Notes: generated by a model not told the origin, from the letters alone. A stretch of DNA of 42,333 nucleotides from an uncultured Collinsella sp. (GCA_902490325.1 CABUDJ010000006.1:1-42333); one strand, 5' to 3'; shown: positions 8,707 to 17,133, counted from the first letter of the stretch. Numbers and translations: made by a program.

Positions 8707-9177
8707 CTATTTCCCTTCAGACTCGGCTTGAGCGGGTGCGCTAGCGGCAATCGAGACTCCGAGATTGGACATGGCGAAATCGGCGAAGGCCCTGTCGTAG
8801 AGCTCGGACGTAAAGGGGGTATCTGGAAGAGCTGGAATGGCTGCGCCGCGTCGGTGGCTATGAGAGGGACGTTGAGCGTGATGGCGTCTGGGGGTACAGC
8901 GAGATTGCAGATCAGCATGCGGGGCGTCGGTCGGCTGCTCATGTTTCGTGTCGTCGATATTCCCTTGAGCAACGAGAGCCAGTCCGAGAGCACCGAAAAC
9001 CGCCAGCAGCTTGTCGAGCCGAATGCCCGTGGCATCTCCCAGCTCGAGCGATGCGAGCAGGCGCTCCGAAACACCGGCTTTTTTAGCGAGGGCCGCACGG
9101 GTGATTCCCTGCGCCTCGCGTGCCTGGCGCACGTAGATGCCAGCTTGGCGCGGTGTGGTGATGGGAAGGGTATCCAC
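8707..9177 (-). CDS. hipB: HipB-like XRE-family antitoxin/repressor
   Basis: The 156-residue protein has a helix-turn-helix of the XRE type in residues 10-65 (VRQAREAQGITRAALAKKAGV, then SERLLASLELGDATGIRLDKLL). It has a long, low-complexity middle rich in His, Pro and Arg (about 75-112) and a short acidic-hydrophobic C-terminus. E. coli HipB is only 88 residues, so the tail is an addition. Translation starts at GTG: AGGAG lies six bases before it, and no ATG fits better. It is probably the antitoxin and operon repressor. A perfect 15-bp inverted repeat lies 16 bases upstream. Confidence 0.8.
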   Translation of the reverse strand: MDTLPITTPRQAGIYVRQAREAQGITRAALAKKAGVSERLLASLELGDATGIRLDKLLAVFGALGLALVAQGNIDDTKHEQPTDAPHADLQSRCTPRRHHAQRPSHSHRRGAAIPALPDTPFTSELYDRAFADFAMSNLGVSIAASAPAQAESEGK

Positions 9178-9192
9178 GGTGGTCTCCTAATG

Positions 9193-9233
9193 TGCAGACT
9201 TTTGCATATCAGTATGACATGCAAAAGTCTGCA
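9193..9233 (-). promoter_or_regulatory. hipBA operator: perfect 15-bp inverted repeat
   Basis: TGCAGACTTTTGCAT (9193-9207) and ATGCAAAAGTCTGCA (9219-9233) are exact reverse complements with an 11-base centre. On the minus strand a weak -35/-10 pair, TTTTCA and CATACT at 17-bp spacing, overlaps it. The place fits autorepression by the HipB-like protein. Confidence 0.75.
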
Positions 9234-9239
9234 TGAAAA

Positions 9240-9267
9240 GGCCTCATGCAAAACACTGCATGAGGCC
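9240..9267 (-). terminator. Terminator after mntP
   Basis: GGCCTCATGCA (9240-9250) pairs perfectly with TGCATGAGGCC (9257-9267). Read on the minus strand the stem is followed by TTTTC, so it most likely ends mntP transcription before hipBA. Confidence 0.65.
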
Positions 9268-9297
9268 TTGCCCGGACGTTTAGTTTTGAAGGGTGTT

Positions 9298-9876
9298 TTA
9301 CAGCGCCAAAAACCCCAAGTGTTCCAGCAGAATCTTGAGGCCGATAAGGATAAGCACGACGCCGCCCACGATGGTGGCGGGCTTTTCGTAGCGCGCGCCA
9401 AAGGTGTGGCCGATCGCCACGCCGGCAACGGAGAAGACAAAGGTCGTGATGCCAATGAGCGACACGGCGGGGACGATGTCGACCGAAAGCGCGGCGAACG
9501 AGATGCCCACGGCCAGGGCGTCGATTGAGGTGGCGATGGCGAGGATCAGGTACTCGCCCAGGTCAATCTTCTCGGCATCCTTGCCGTCGCCTTCGTTCTC
9601 GTCCTCAGTAAAGGCTTCCCACAGCATCTTGCCGCCGATGAAGGCCAAAAGGGTGAAGGCGATCCAATGGTCGATGGGTCCGATGATGCCCATGAACTGG
9701 CTGCCAAGCGCCCATCCGATTACGGGCATGCCGGCCTGAAAGCCGCCAAAGAACAGGCCGAGCACCACGGCGACTTTAAGGTTGATCTTTTTCATGCCGA
9801 GACCTTTGCAGATGGAAACGGCAAAGGCGTCCATCGAAAGGCCAACGGCGAGCAACACGAGCTCTGCGAGTCCCAT
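9298..9876 (-). CDS. mntP: Manganese efflux pump MntP
   Basis: The 192-residue membrane protein has six hydrophobic segments in two repeats of the MntP (DUF204) family. The acidic intramembrane motifs are present: LSMDAFAVSICKG near residue 12 and the paired TSIDALAVGISF near 117. The loop between repeats is acidic (EDENEGDGKDAE). MntP exports Mn2+ and prevents its toxic build-up. The ATG at 9876 gives the standard N-terminus MGLAELVLLAVG; upstream in-frame codons run into the leader. GGGAG lies seven bases before it. Expression is almost certainly controlled by the manganese riboswitch in the leader (9966-10065), which places function and regulation in agreement. Confidence 0.93.
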   Translation of the reverse strand: MGLAELVLLAVGLSMDAFAVSICKGLGMKKINLKVAVVLGLFFGGFQAGMPVIGWALGSQFMGIIGPIDHWIAFTLLAFIGGKMLWEAFTEDENEGDGKDAEKIDLGEYLILAIATSIDALAVGISFAALSVDIVPAVSLIGITTFVFSVAGVAIGHTFGARYEKPATIVGGVVLILIGLKILLEHLGFLAL

Positions 9877-9881
9877 AGTCT

Positions 9882-9927
9882 GGCTCCCTCTCTGCGGGCG
9901 GGCCCGCGTGTACCTCTTGAGGGAGTA
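9882..9927 (-). promoter_or_regulatory. Possible translation-control stem in the mntP leader
   Basis: On the RNA, UACUCCCUC (9927 to 9919) can pair with GAGGGAG at the mntP ribosome site (9888 to 9882), enclosing a GC-rich inner hairpin. The same UACUCCCUC is an exact complement of GAGGGAGUA in the 5' part of the riboswitch (10062 to 10054). This suggests switch control of translation in addition to the terminator. Confidence 0.45.
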
Positions 9928-9973
9928 ATAAAAAAGACCCGTGGCGTACGCGTTGCGCGCACAGCCACGAGTC
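9928..9973 (-). terminator. Riboswitch-controlled terminator in the mntP leader
   Basis: On the RNA, GACUCGUGGC (9973 to 9964) pairs with GCCACGGGUC (9945 to 9936), ten pairs with one G-U, followed by UUUUUUAUU (to 9928). The 5' arm overlaps the conserved 3' end of the aptamer, so metal binding should prevent terminator formation. Confidence 0.75.
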
Positions 9974-10065
9974 TCGTTCATTAAGGCAAGCCAGGCCGCA
10001 TCGGCCAGTGTGTTGACTTACCGCGCCACCGGAGGCGAATCCGGTCACGCGACTACTCCCTCATT
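9966..10065 (-). ncRNA. yybP-ykoY manganese riboswitch aptamer
   Basis: On the minus strand, conserved segments of the yybP-ykoY class appear in order: GAGGGAGUAG at the 5' side, a GC stem-loop (ACCGGAUUCGCCUCCGGU), GUCAACACACUGG, then CCUGGCUU, and ACGAGACUCGUGG closing the base. The class binds Mn2+ and turns on Mn export genes. It lies about 100 bases before the mntP start, with a terminator at its 3' edge. The identification is from memory of the consensus, not a covariance search. Confidence 0.88.
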
Positions 10066-10222
10066 TATGCGAATCCCGATGCTACCACATGAACAGCTCA
10101 TTTGGGTTGGGCTCTCAGCTGTGTTCGCTCATTCTGTAAGCATCGGATTTCGCAAGCGCCGCAGGGACAAACCGTGAGAAACTATTTAGCGTTTATGGAG
10201 CGTATACGATGGGAGCGATGCC

Positions 10223-11290
10223 TTGGATAAGAACGAGCTGCAAAAGCGTATGGAACAGGCCATCCGCCTGACGGCACCTGGTCAGCCGATCCGCACCGCC
10301 CTCGACATGATCATCGCCGGTCACCTGGGCGCCCTTATCTGCGTCGGCGACACCGAAAACGTGCTCGCTGCCGGTAACGACGGCTTCCCGCTCAACATTT
10401 CGTTTACCTCGAACCGCCTGTTCGAGCTTTCCAAGATGGACGGCGCCATCGTTATCGATGGCGACCTCACCCAGATCCTGCGCGCCAACTTCCACCTCAA
10501 TCCCGATCCCTCGCTTGCCACGAGTGAGACGGGCATGCGCCACCGCACCGCCGCTCGCATGTCGGTGCTCACCGACGCCATCGTGATCTCGGTTTCGGCT
10601 CGTCGTGCCGTCGTCAACGTGTACGTCCACGGTAAGAGCTACGAGATTCAGCCTGTCACCACCATCATGAGCTCGGTCAACCAGCTCGTTGCCACGCTCC
10701 AGACCACCCGTCAGTCGCTCGATCGCTCCCTGCTGCGCCTGACGGCCCTCGAGCTCGACGACTACGTTACGCTCGCCGACATTACCGGTATTTTCTCGAG
10801 TTTCGAGATCATGCAACAGGCAAAGACCGAGCTTAAGGATTGCATCGTCAAGCTGGGTAACCAGGGCAAGCTCGTGCAGATGCAGCTCGAGCAGCTCGCG
10901 GGCTCCAGCATGGATACCGAATACGACTTGATGATCCGCGACTACGCAAGCGATTCCTCCGAGGCAAACGCCGAGAAGATTCGCGCCGAGCTGAGCCGCA
11001 TGACGCCTAAGGACCTGTCCGACCCGCAGCACGTGGCGGCAGTTCTGGGCTATGACGACCTGGACGAGGACTCCGTCATGACGCCGCTGGGCCTGCGCAC
11101 GCTTTCGCGCGTGTCCGTCGTGCGCGACGGCGTGGCCGAGAAGATCGTCGACGAGTACGGCTCGCTGCAGGAGCTCATGGATGACATCAGCGAGGATCCG
11201 GAGCGCCTGGGCGACTTTGGCGTCAACAACCCTGCCATTCTTGCGGACTCCCTGTACCGCATGAAGGGCACCAAACAAGGGAACGCATAA
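10223..11290 (+). CDS. disA: DNA integrity scanning protein DisA (diadenylate cyclase)
   Basis: The 355-residue protein makes c-di-AMP from two ATP and scans DNA for damage. The N-terminal DAC domain has the catalytic DGA (73-75) and RHR (106-108) motifs. A helical linker follows, and the C-terminal helix-hairpin-helix domain lies near 290-355. The start is TTG with GGGAG eight bases upstream; no in-frame ATG nearby fits. In Bacillus disA lies after radA and before yacL-ispD; here radA is missing and ispD follows directly, sharing one base with the disA stop (TAATG). A role linking DNA state to cell signalling is known for the family; nothing here shows its own regulator. Confidence 0.93.
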   Translation: MDKNELQKRMEQAIRLTAPGQPIRTALDMIIAGHLGALICVGDTENVLAAGNDGFPLNISFTSNRLFELSKMDGAIVIDGDLTQILRANFHLNPDPSLATSETGMRHRTAARMSVLTDAIVISVSARRAVVNVYVHGKSYEIQPVTTIMSSVNQLVATLQTTRQSLDRSLLRLTALELDDYVTLADITGIFSSFEIMQQAKTELKDCIVKLGNQGKLVQMQLEQLAGSSMDTEYDLMIRDYASDSSEANAEKIRAELSRMTPKDLSDPQHVAAVLGYDDLDEDSVMTPLGLRTLSRVSVVRDGVAEKIVDEYGSLQELMDDISEDPERLGDFGVNNPAILADSLYRMKGTKQGNA

Positions 11291-12018
11291 TGGCGCCCGT
11301 ATGCGCCGTGGTCGTTGCCGGCGGCAGCGGTCAGCGCTTTGGAAATCCCGGCGGCAAGCAGCTCGTTAACGTGGCGGGCCGTCCGCTCATGAGCTGGTCC
11401 ATCCGCGCGTTTGACCGTAGCGATAAGGTCGGCCACATCGTGGTGGTTTGCCCTGCCGAGCGCCGTGCCGAAATGCGCCGTCTGGCCATCGACCCGTTTG
11501 ACTATGACACGCCCATCAGCTTTGCCGATGCCGGCGATACCCGTCAGGATTCCACCCGCGCCGGCGTGCACGCGGTGCCGGCGGGCTTTGAATACGTCGC
11601 CATTCACGATGGCGCTCGTCCGCTCATTACGACCGAGGCCATCGACCACGCTATCGACGTGCTCATGGGTGACCGCTCGCTCGACGGCGTCGTGTGCGGT
11701 CAGCCCGCGATCGACACGCTCAAGATCGTTGACGGCGATAATATCGTCGAGACGCCGCCGCGTGAGCTCTATTGGGCCGCGCAGACGCCGCAGATCTTTA
11801 GTGTCGACGCCATGAAGCGCGCCCATGCCGCGGCGATTGCCGAGGGCTTTATCGGTACGGACGATTCGTCACTGGTCGAGCGTATGGGAGGACGCGTCCG
11901 CTGCGTCCAGAGCCCGCGCGATAACCTTAAGGTGACGGTGCCCGAGGACCTGCGTCCTGTAACCGCGATTCTGCTCGGTCGCATGGCCGAGGGAGAGGAC
12001 CTTCCCCATGTTCAGTAA
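11290..12018 (+). CDS. ispD: 2-C-methyl-D-erythritol 4-phosphate cytidylyltransferase
   Basis: This enzyme joins CTP to MEP in the non-mevalonate isoprenoid pathway. The 242-residue chain has the nucleotide-binding VVAGGSGQRFGNPGGKQL near residue 6, an IHDGARPL motif near 105, and AQTPQIFS near 165, all diagnostic. The ATG overlaps the disA stop by one base, and the stop lies inside ispF by 11 bases, so the three genes form one transcript. IspD and IspF catalyse the third and fifth steps around IspE, which is not in this window. Confidence 0.95.
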   Translation: MAPVCAVVVAGGSGQRFGNPGGKQLVNVAGRPLMSWSIRAFDRSDKVGHIVVVCPAERRAEMRRLAIDPFDYDTPISFADAGDTRQDSTRAGVHAVPAGFEYVAIHDGARPLITTEAIDHAIDVLMGDRSLDGVVCGQPAIDTLKIVDGDNIVETPPRELYWAAQTPQIFSVDAMKRAHAAAIAEGFIGTDDSSLVERMGGRVRCVQSPRDNLKVTVPEDLRPVTAILLGRMAEGEDLPHVQ

Positions 12019-12502
12019 CCTGCGCATTGGCCATGGCTACGACGTCCACCGTCTGGTGGAGGGGCGTCGATGTATCATCGGCGGTGTCGACATTCCCTAT
12101 GAGCGCGGCCTGCTGGGCCACTCGGATGCCGATGTGCTCGCGCACGCCTTGGCCGACGCCATTCTGGGCGCCTGCCGCGGGGGAGACATCGGCAAGCTAT
12201 TCCCCGACACCGATCCCGCCTATGAGGGCGCCGACTCGATGGTGCTGCTCGCTCGCGTGATGGACTATGCGCGCGAGCTGGGCTTCGAGTTTGTCGATGC
12301 CGATTGCACCATTGCCTGCCAGCAGCCTAAGATCACCCCGCACCGCGATGCCATGCGCGCCAACCTCGCCCATGCTCTGGGCGTTGACGTCGAAAACGTG
12401 GGCGTCGCCGCCACTACGACCGAAAAGCTCGGTTGGGAAGGCCAGGGCGAGGGAGTCGGCGCCTGGGCCGTCTGCCTGCTACAGAAAACCGTTAAGGAGT
12501 AA
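12008..12502 (+). CDS. ispF: 2-C-methyl-D-erythritol 2,4-cyclodiphosphate synthase
   Basis: The 164-residue protein closes CDP-ME 2-phosphate to the cyclodiphosphate and releases CMP. Metal-binding residues are in RIGHGYDVHRL (residues 5-15) and LLGHSDADVLAHALADA (about 35-51). The CMP-binding AATTTEKLGWEGQGEG lies near the C-terminus. Length is typical. It overlaps ispD by 11 bases and ends three bases before cysS. IspF works as a trimer in the cytosol. Confidence 0.95.
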   Translation: MFSNLRIGHGYDVHRLVEGRRCIIGGVDIPYERGLLGHSDADVLAHALADAILGACRGGDIGKLFPDTDPAYEGADSMVLLARVMDYARELGFEFVDADCTIACQQPKITPHRDAMRANLAHALGVDVENVGVAATTTEKLGWEGQGEGVGAWAVCLLQKTVKE

Positions 12503-12505
12503 CGA

Positions 12506-13972
12506 ATGCGTATCTACAACAGCGCTACCCATAAAAAGGAAGAGTTCCAGCCCATCGAGTCCGGCAAGGTCCGCATGTACGTGTGCGGCCCCACGGTCTA
12601 CGACAACATCCACATCGGCAATGCCCGCACGTTCATCAGCTTTGACGTGATTCGTCGCTGGCTCATCGCGAGCGGCTACGAGGTTACGTTCGCCCAGAAC
12701 CTCACCGATGTCGATGACAAGATCATCAAGCGCGCCAACGAGCAGGGCCGCACTGCCGCCGAGGTCGCGACGGAGTTCTCCGACAAGTTCATCGGCGTCA
12801 TGCGCGCCGCCAACGTGCTCGATCCCGATGTGCGCCCCCGCGCCACCAAGGAGATTGGCCCCATGATCGCCATGATCAAGACGCTTATCGAGCAGGGTCA
12901 CGCTTACGCAGCCGATAACGGCGATGTGTACTTTGCCGTGCGCAGCGATCCCAACTATGGTCAGGTCTCGGGCCGCAACATCGACGACCTTATGGTTGGC
13001 GCGCGCATCGAGGAGAACGAGGACAAGAACGACCCGCTCGACTTTGCCTTGTGGAAGGCCGCCAAGCCCGGCGAGCCCAGCTGGCCGAGCCCCTGGGGCG
13101 AGGGCCGTCCCGGTTGGCACACCGAGTGCGCCGCCATGGTGCATCGCTACCTGGGCACTCCGATCGACATCCACGGCGGCGGCTCCGACCTTGCCTTCCC
13201 GCATCACGAGAACGAGTGCGCTCAGGCCACCTGCGCCTGGCACCAGGGCTTCTCCAACACCTGGATGCACACGGGCATGCTGCTGGTAGACGGCGAGAAG
13301 ATGTCCAAGTCGCTCGGCAACTTCTTTACGCTGGCCGAGGTCCTCGAGCAGCACTCCGCTGCCGCCCTGCGCCTGCTGATGCTGCAGACGAGCTATCGCT
13401 CGCCGCTCGACTTCTCCTGGGAGCGCCTGGAGGGTGCCGAGAACTCGCTCACGCGTATCGCCGGTACGGTCGAGAACCTGCGTTGGGCCGCGAACCATGC
13501 GACGGCCGATGCCGATGAGGCTGCCGTCGAGGCGTTTGCCGCCAAGGCCGCCGAGACCCGTGCCACCTTTAAGGAGTGCATGGACGACGACTTTAACACC
13601 GCTGGTGCCATGGGTGCCGTCTTTGGCTTTGTCACCGAGTGCAACCAGTACCTGGAGCAGGCGGGCGACGCTGCCGACAAGACCGCCGCGCTTGCCGCCG
13701 CCGACACGCTGGCCGAGCTGCTCGATACGTTTGGCGTCGAGCTTCCCGAGCCCAAGGTCGAGCTGCCGCTGGGTCTGCTGGGCGTTGCCGCCGGTTTGGT
13801 CGCCTACACGGGCGACGACGTGGACGAGGCCGCTGCCAAGATTCTTGAGGCCCGCGCCGAGGCCCGTGCCGCCAAGAACTGGGATCTGGCCGACGCCATC
13901 CGCGACCAGCTCAAGGACCTGGGCCTCACCATTGAGGATACTGCCGCGGGCACCCGTATCAAATCCCTCTAA
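12506..13972 (+). CDS. cysS: Cysteinyl-tRNA synthetase
   Basis: This class I synthetase charges tRNA-Cys. The 488-residue protein has the zinc cysteine in VCGPT (residue 27) and the HIGN form of the HIGH motif (36-39). The zinc-binding GWHTECAAM lies near 209, and GEKMSKSLGN near 266. The C-terminal DALR and anticodon domain is present. The ribosome site is the TAAGGAG that overlaps the ispF stop. In Bacillus cysS is preceded by gltX and cysE, both absent here. After the stop lies a long palindromic repeat and then a true terminator, so the disA-cysS operon probably ends here. Confidence 0.96.
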   Translation: MRIYNSATHKKEEFQPIESGKVRMYVCGPTVYDNIHIGNARTFISFDVIRRWLIASGYEVTFAQNLTDVDDKIIKRANEQGRTAAEVATEFSDKFIGVMRAANVLDPDVRPRATKEIGPMIAMIKTLIEQGHAYAADNGDVYFAVRSDPNYGQVSGRNIDDLMVGARIEENEDKNDPLDFALWKAAKPGEPSWPSPWGEGRPGWHTECAAMVHRYLGTPIDIHGGGSDLAFPHHENECAQATCAWHQGFSNTWMHTGMLLVDGEKMSKSLGNFFTLAEVLEQHSAAALRLLMLQTSYRSPLDFSWERLEGAENSLTRIAGTVENLRWAANHATADADEAAVEAFAAKAAETRATFKECMDDDFNTAGAMGAVFGFVTECNQYLEQAGDAADKTAALAAADTLAELLDTFGVELPEPKVELPLGLLGVAAGLVAYTGDDVDEAAAKILEARAEARAAKNWDLADAIRDQLKDLGLTIEDTAAGTRIKSL

Positions 13973-13978
13973 TCCCCG

Positions 13979-14080
13979 CGGGTTTCCCAAGCACCCGACC
14001 TTGCCGTTCAAACCGTCGCTCGCGTACTCAAGTACGCGTCGCTCCTCTTTCACGGCAATCTCGGGCACTTGGAAAACCCG
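13979..14080. repeat. About 100-bp palindromic intergenic element, copy 1
   Basis: The outer arms (13979-14012 and 14048-14080) pair in blocks: GGGTTT with AAACCC, CCAAG with CTTGG, CCCGA with TCGGG, TTGCCGT with ACGGCAA. The centre is GCGTAC TCAA GTACGC flanked on both sides by a direct CGTCGCTC. A second copy lies in reverse orientation at 22699-22798. Confidence 0.75.
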
Positions 14081-14083
14081 TAC

Positions 14084-14125
14084 CGACCGCCCGAATTAAT
14101 ATTCATGGGCGGTCGATTCTTTTGT
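14084..14125 (+). terminator. Intrinsic terminator after cysS
   Basis: CGACCGCCC (14084-14092) pairs perfectly with GGGCGGTCG (14107-14115), followed by ATTCTTTTG. It separates cysS from rlmB. Confidence 0.75.
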
Positions 14126-14159
14126 TTCGTTTGATAATCTTTTTTAAGGAGGCCGTCCT

Positions 14160-15074
14160 ATGGCCGACAATCGCAAACGTGCGCCTCGTGGCGGCAAGCA
14201 GGGTGCTTCTGGCTCGCGTCCGATTCGCCGCAATGATCGCGCTGCCGCTCCCAAGGGCCAGCGCGATCGTACCCAGGCTGCGCGTCCGCAGCGCGATCGC
14301 AACCGCGACGCTGTCCAGGCTCCCAAGGGCGAGTTTATCGAAGGCCGTCGTGCTGCCGCCGAGGCGCTACGCACTGGTTTTCCCATCAAGTGCGCGCTCA
14401 TTGCCGAGGGCGGGGAGCGCGATGCCGCCTTGTCGCGCCTGGTCGACGACCTCAACGCCGCGGGTGTCCGCATTAAGTATGTGCCGCGCGCGCAGCTCGA
14501 CGCACTGTCGAGCCATGGCGCTCACCAGGGCATCGCGCTCGAGGTTGGCAACTTCCCCTATGCCGATGTCGCCGATATTCTCGACCGCGCAGGCGAGGGC
14601 CCGGCACTTGTCGTGGTGCTCGACCACGTGACTGACGACGGCAACTTTGGTGCCATCGTGCGTTCCGCCGAGGTTGTGGGCGCGGCCGGCGTCATCATCG
14701 CCAACAAGCGCGCCGCCGGCGTGACCGTGGGCAGCTACAAGACTTCAGCCGGCGCCGTCATGCATCTGCCTATCGCGCAAGTGCCCAACATCGCCCGTGC
14801 GCTCGACGATCTTAAGGCCGCTGGCTTTTGGGTGGGCGGTGCCTCCGAGCACGCCGAAGGCAGTTGCTGGGATGCTCCCTTCGAGGGCCGCGTGGCGCTC
14901 GTCATGGGCTCCGAGGGCGACGGCATCTCGCGCCTGGTGCTCGAGAAATGTGACTTTTTGACCAAGCTTCCCCAGCGCGGCATGACCGAGAGCCTCAATG
15001 TTGCCCAGGCAACCACGGCGCTGTGCTTTGAGTGGCTGCGTCGCAACGCCGGCGAGCTCATGGGGGAGGAGTAG
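14160..15074 (+). CDS. rlmB: 23S rRNA 2'-O-methyltransferase, RlmB/TrmH (SpoU) family
   Basis: The 304-residue protein has an Arg/Lys-rich disordered N-terminus (1-58), a substrate-binding domain starting IEGRRAAAEAL (60-70), and a SpoU knot domain from about 143. SpoU motifs are visible: DDGNFGAIVRSAE (motif 1), MGSEGDGISRL (motif 2) and SLNVAQATTAL (motif 3). RlmB methylates G2251 in E. coli 23S rRNA; the exact site here is inferred. AAGGAGG lies seven bases before the ATG. yacP follows after three bases. The basic tail may help RNA binding and is longer than usual. Confidence 0.88.
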   Translation: MADNRKRAPRGGKQGASGSRPIRRNDRAAAPKGQRDRTQAARPQRDRNRDAVQAPKGEFIEGRRAAAEALRTGFPIKCALIAEGGERDAALSRLVDDLNAAGVRIKYVPRAQLDALSSHGAHQGIALEVGNFPYADVADILDRAGEGPALVVVLDHVTDDGNFGAIVRSAEVVGAAGVIIANKRAAGVTVGSYKTSAGAVMHLPIAQVPNIARALDDLKAAGFWVGGASEHAEGSCWDAPFEGRVALVMGSEGDGISRLVLEKCDFLTKLPQRGMTESLNVAQATTALCFEWLRRNAGELMGEE

Positions 15075-15077
15075 CGC

Positions 15078-15755
15078 ATGTCCAAGAAGAACCGCGCCAA
15101 GTCCAAGGCCAAGCGCTTTGGCGAAGGCTCGGCCAAGCCGATTGTTTCGGCCGCGACCTATGGCGTGGGCGGCAATGCGTTTGCGCAGGCTATCGCCGAT
15201 CCGGTCTCGACGGTGCACTCCAATAAGCCCGAGCTGCTGGTGGTCGACGGCTACAACGTGATCCACTGCACGCCGCGCTACGAAAAGCTCGTCTACGACC
15301 ATTCCGACGATCCGTATTCCAGCGACGTTCACGATATGGCGCGCACTGCCCTCATTAACGACGTGGCGGCGTTTGCCCAGGGCCGCTACGAGGCCGTGAT
15401 CGTGTTCGACGGCGCGGGCAATATCTCCAGCGAGCGCCCCAACCTGCCGGCCCGCGGCGTGCGTATCGAGTTTTCGCCGACGGGCGTCTCTGCCGATACC
15501 GTGGTGCAGAAGCTCTGCATCGAGGCGCGCGAGGAAGGCCGCGCGTGCTCCGTGGTATCGAGTGACGGCACAATCCAGGCCGTCGTCATGGGCAAGGGCG
15601 TCACGCGCATCTCGAGCCGTATGCTGGTGGACGAGATCAAACAGATCGATAACGACGTTCATGAGGCAGAGGAAGCTCCGCAGATCAAGATGACTCTGGG
15701 CAGTCGCCTGAGCCCCGAGGCCTTGGCCAAGCTCAAGGCCCTGCGTGGCCGGTAG
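15078..15755 (+). CDS. YacP/Rae1-type NYN-domain ribonuclease
   Basis: The 225-residue protein has the NYN (PIN-like) domain from about residue 52: LLVVDGYNVIH, AVIVFDG near 112, IEFSPTGVSADTVVQ near 131, and CSVVSSDGTIQ near 156. The three acidic sites of the fold are kept. Bacillus Rae1 (YacP) enters the ribosome A site and cuts mRNA; that role is inferred from homology and from the rlmB-yacP order, which matches Bacillus. A basic N-terminal stretch (KKNRAKSKAKR) is an addition. It starts three bases after rlmB. No clear terminator was seen before the convergent gene at 15783. Confidence 0.85.
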   Translation: MSKKNRAKSKAKRFGEGSAKPIVSAATYGVGGNAFAQAIADPVSTVHSNKPELLVVDGYNVIHCTPRYEKLVYDHSDDPYSSDVHDMARTALINDVAAFAQGRYEAVIVFDGAGNISSERPNLPARGVRIEFSPTGVSADTVVQKLCIEAREEGRACSVVSSDGTIQAVVMGKGVTRISSRMLVDEIKQIDNDVHEAEEAPQIKMTLGSRLSPEALAKLKALRGR

Positions 15756-15782
15756 GGGAGTTGGCGGGGCAATGCTGCCTCG

Positions 15783-17123
15783 CTAACTCCATTCAGCGAT
15801 GTCGATCATTCTTTCGAGGCGCCACGTTAGCGCCTCTTTTAGATAAGACAGTCTCGCTGCTAGGGCATCGTTTTTAGACAGAATCTCGATTGTCTCGTCG
15901 ACGAAGCCTTCGAGTTTGTCTCCATCGAACCAGCCCATGTCCTCGACGAGCAGCATTTGTTTGGCGGGGCTTGAATGAAACTGCGCGCCGGTAAAACTGT
16001 GCTCTCCCGCCCTAAGCTTCTCAAGAGAAATGTTGCACCAGAGCGATGAGCCCGAATCGAAGATGGGGGCTGGTCTGCAGACCAGTGAGTTGACGTTTCG
16101 CACGAGGCCGAAGTTGCGCCAATGACGATCGTAGTTGGCGATGATGTCGTCGCACACGATCATGCGGTCAAGGGCATCCTTGACGCCTGTCACCCCGAGC
16201 TCCTCGCAGTTTGCTACGTATCGCTCGTAGTCGGTTAGCCGTTCATCTGCGTTTGCGTGCTGGTTTACATAGAACGCAGGGACATACTCTTCTTCATCAG
16301 TTAAGAAGACATCGCATATGCTCAGGGCGGAAGTGCCCGTGCCCTCGAGCGAGTAAGGCACATAATCGCAGGCGTTTAGGATGCGACGGTGGAGCGCGGT
16401 CGCCACCAGCTCGTTATAAGGTTCCTGGTTCAGGTGCGCTCCTGCCTTATGCAGAATTCGACGCCCGCCCTCGCATGTCCAGTACTTTTGAAGATTGCCG
16501 TCTGAGGTGTTGTCGGGCTTTGCGGCAGCCGCTTTTCCCTCTGGGGCAAAGGGCGCAATGGACAGCGAGACGTCATCAAAGGCGTTATTGAAGAAGTTGA
16601 TATCCTCCCACGCGAGACCGGAGTCTTGGGGCCTAATCCAATACTGGTCGGATAAGGAGAGGCCAAGATTTCGCTGTACGAGTTCATCGGGAACATCGAC
16701 TGCGGCTTCCGCAAGCAGGGAGGCTAGCCCAATGCGTGCGAGCGGGATACCGCGGCCGCGCCACCAGATGCGGAAGGAGTCGAGCGATATGGGGCTATTA
16801 AGGCCAAATACTCCAATAGGGGCGTGGGCGGAATCGATGTCGGCACCGATGTGGGTGAAGTCTTTTCTCGATGTGTTGTAGACCAGCTGAGCGACTTCGT
16901 ACGTGCGGTTCATGAGGGTAAATGCGACTTCGCTTTTCCCATGCCCACGACGAGGCCGTCCCCCTCTTTTGGTTGCGGAGCGGAGTCGCGTGTCTACGCT
17001 GTCTTTGTCGACAAGCCATACACCAGAAGCCTTGCGGGCGGTCAGCGCGCCGTTCTTAATGAGCTCCTGCACCCTGCGCGGGGTGATGCCGAGCAGCTCG
17101 GCTGCTTCCTTGGTAGTAAGCAT
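15783..17123 (-). CDS. HTH-HipA fusion kinase (single-gene HipA-like module)
   Basis: The 446-residue protein opens with an excisionase-type (HTH_17) DNA-binding domain, LTTKEAAELLGITPRRVQEL, then a basic linker (RGGRPRRGHGK near 54-64). The rest resembles HipA/CtkA kinases: TSDGNLQKYW (206-215) as glycine loop, K226 in RILHKAG, the catalytic ANYDRHWRNFG with D332 and N337, and PIFDSG with D356. No separate antitoxin gene lies beside it, so DNA binding and kinase are in one chain. The ATG at 17123 was chosen for the normal HTH start and an AAGGG eight bases upstream; a further ATG at 17165 falls inside the promoter region. Twin operators lie upstream. Function as toxin, defence or regulator is open. 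Confidence 0.75.
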   Translation of the reverse strand: MLTTKEAAELLGITPRRVQELIKNGALTARKASGVWLVDKDSVDTRLRSATKRGGRPRRGHGKSEVAFTLMNRTYEVAQLVYNTSRKDFTHIGADIDSAHAPIGVFGLNSPISLDSFRIWWRGRGIPLARIGLASLLAEAAVDVPDELVQRNLGLSLSDQYWIRPQDSGLAWEDINFFNNAFDDVSLSIAPFAPEGKAAAAKPDNTSDGNLQKYWTCEGGRRILHKAGAHLNQEPYNELVATALHRRILNACDYVPYSLEGTGTSALSICDVFLTDEEEYVPAFYVNQHANADERLTDYERYVANCEELGVTGVKDALDRMIVCDDIIANYDRHWRNFGLVRNVNSLVCRPAPIFDSGSSLWCNISLEKLRAGEHSFTGAQFHSSPAKQMLLVEDMGWFDGDKLEGFVDETIEILSKNDALAARLSYLKEALTWRLERMIDIAEWS

Positions 17124-17133
17124 CGCGAAACCC

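Noticed and set aside
9240..9267. Second hipBA operator
   Set aside because: Its sequence differs from the 15-bp operator and, with the T-run on the minus strand, it fits better as the mntP terminator.
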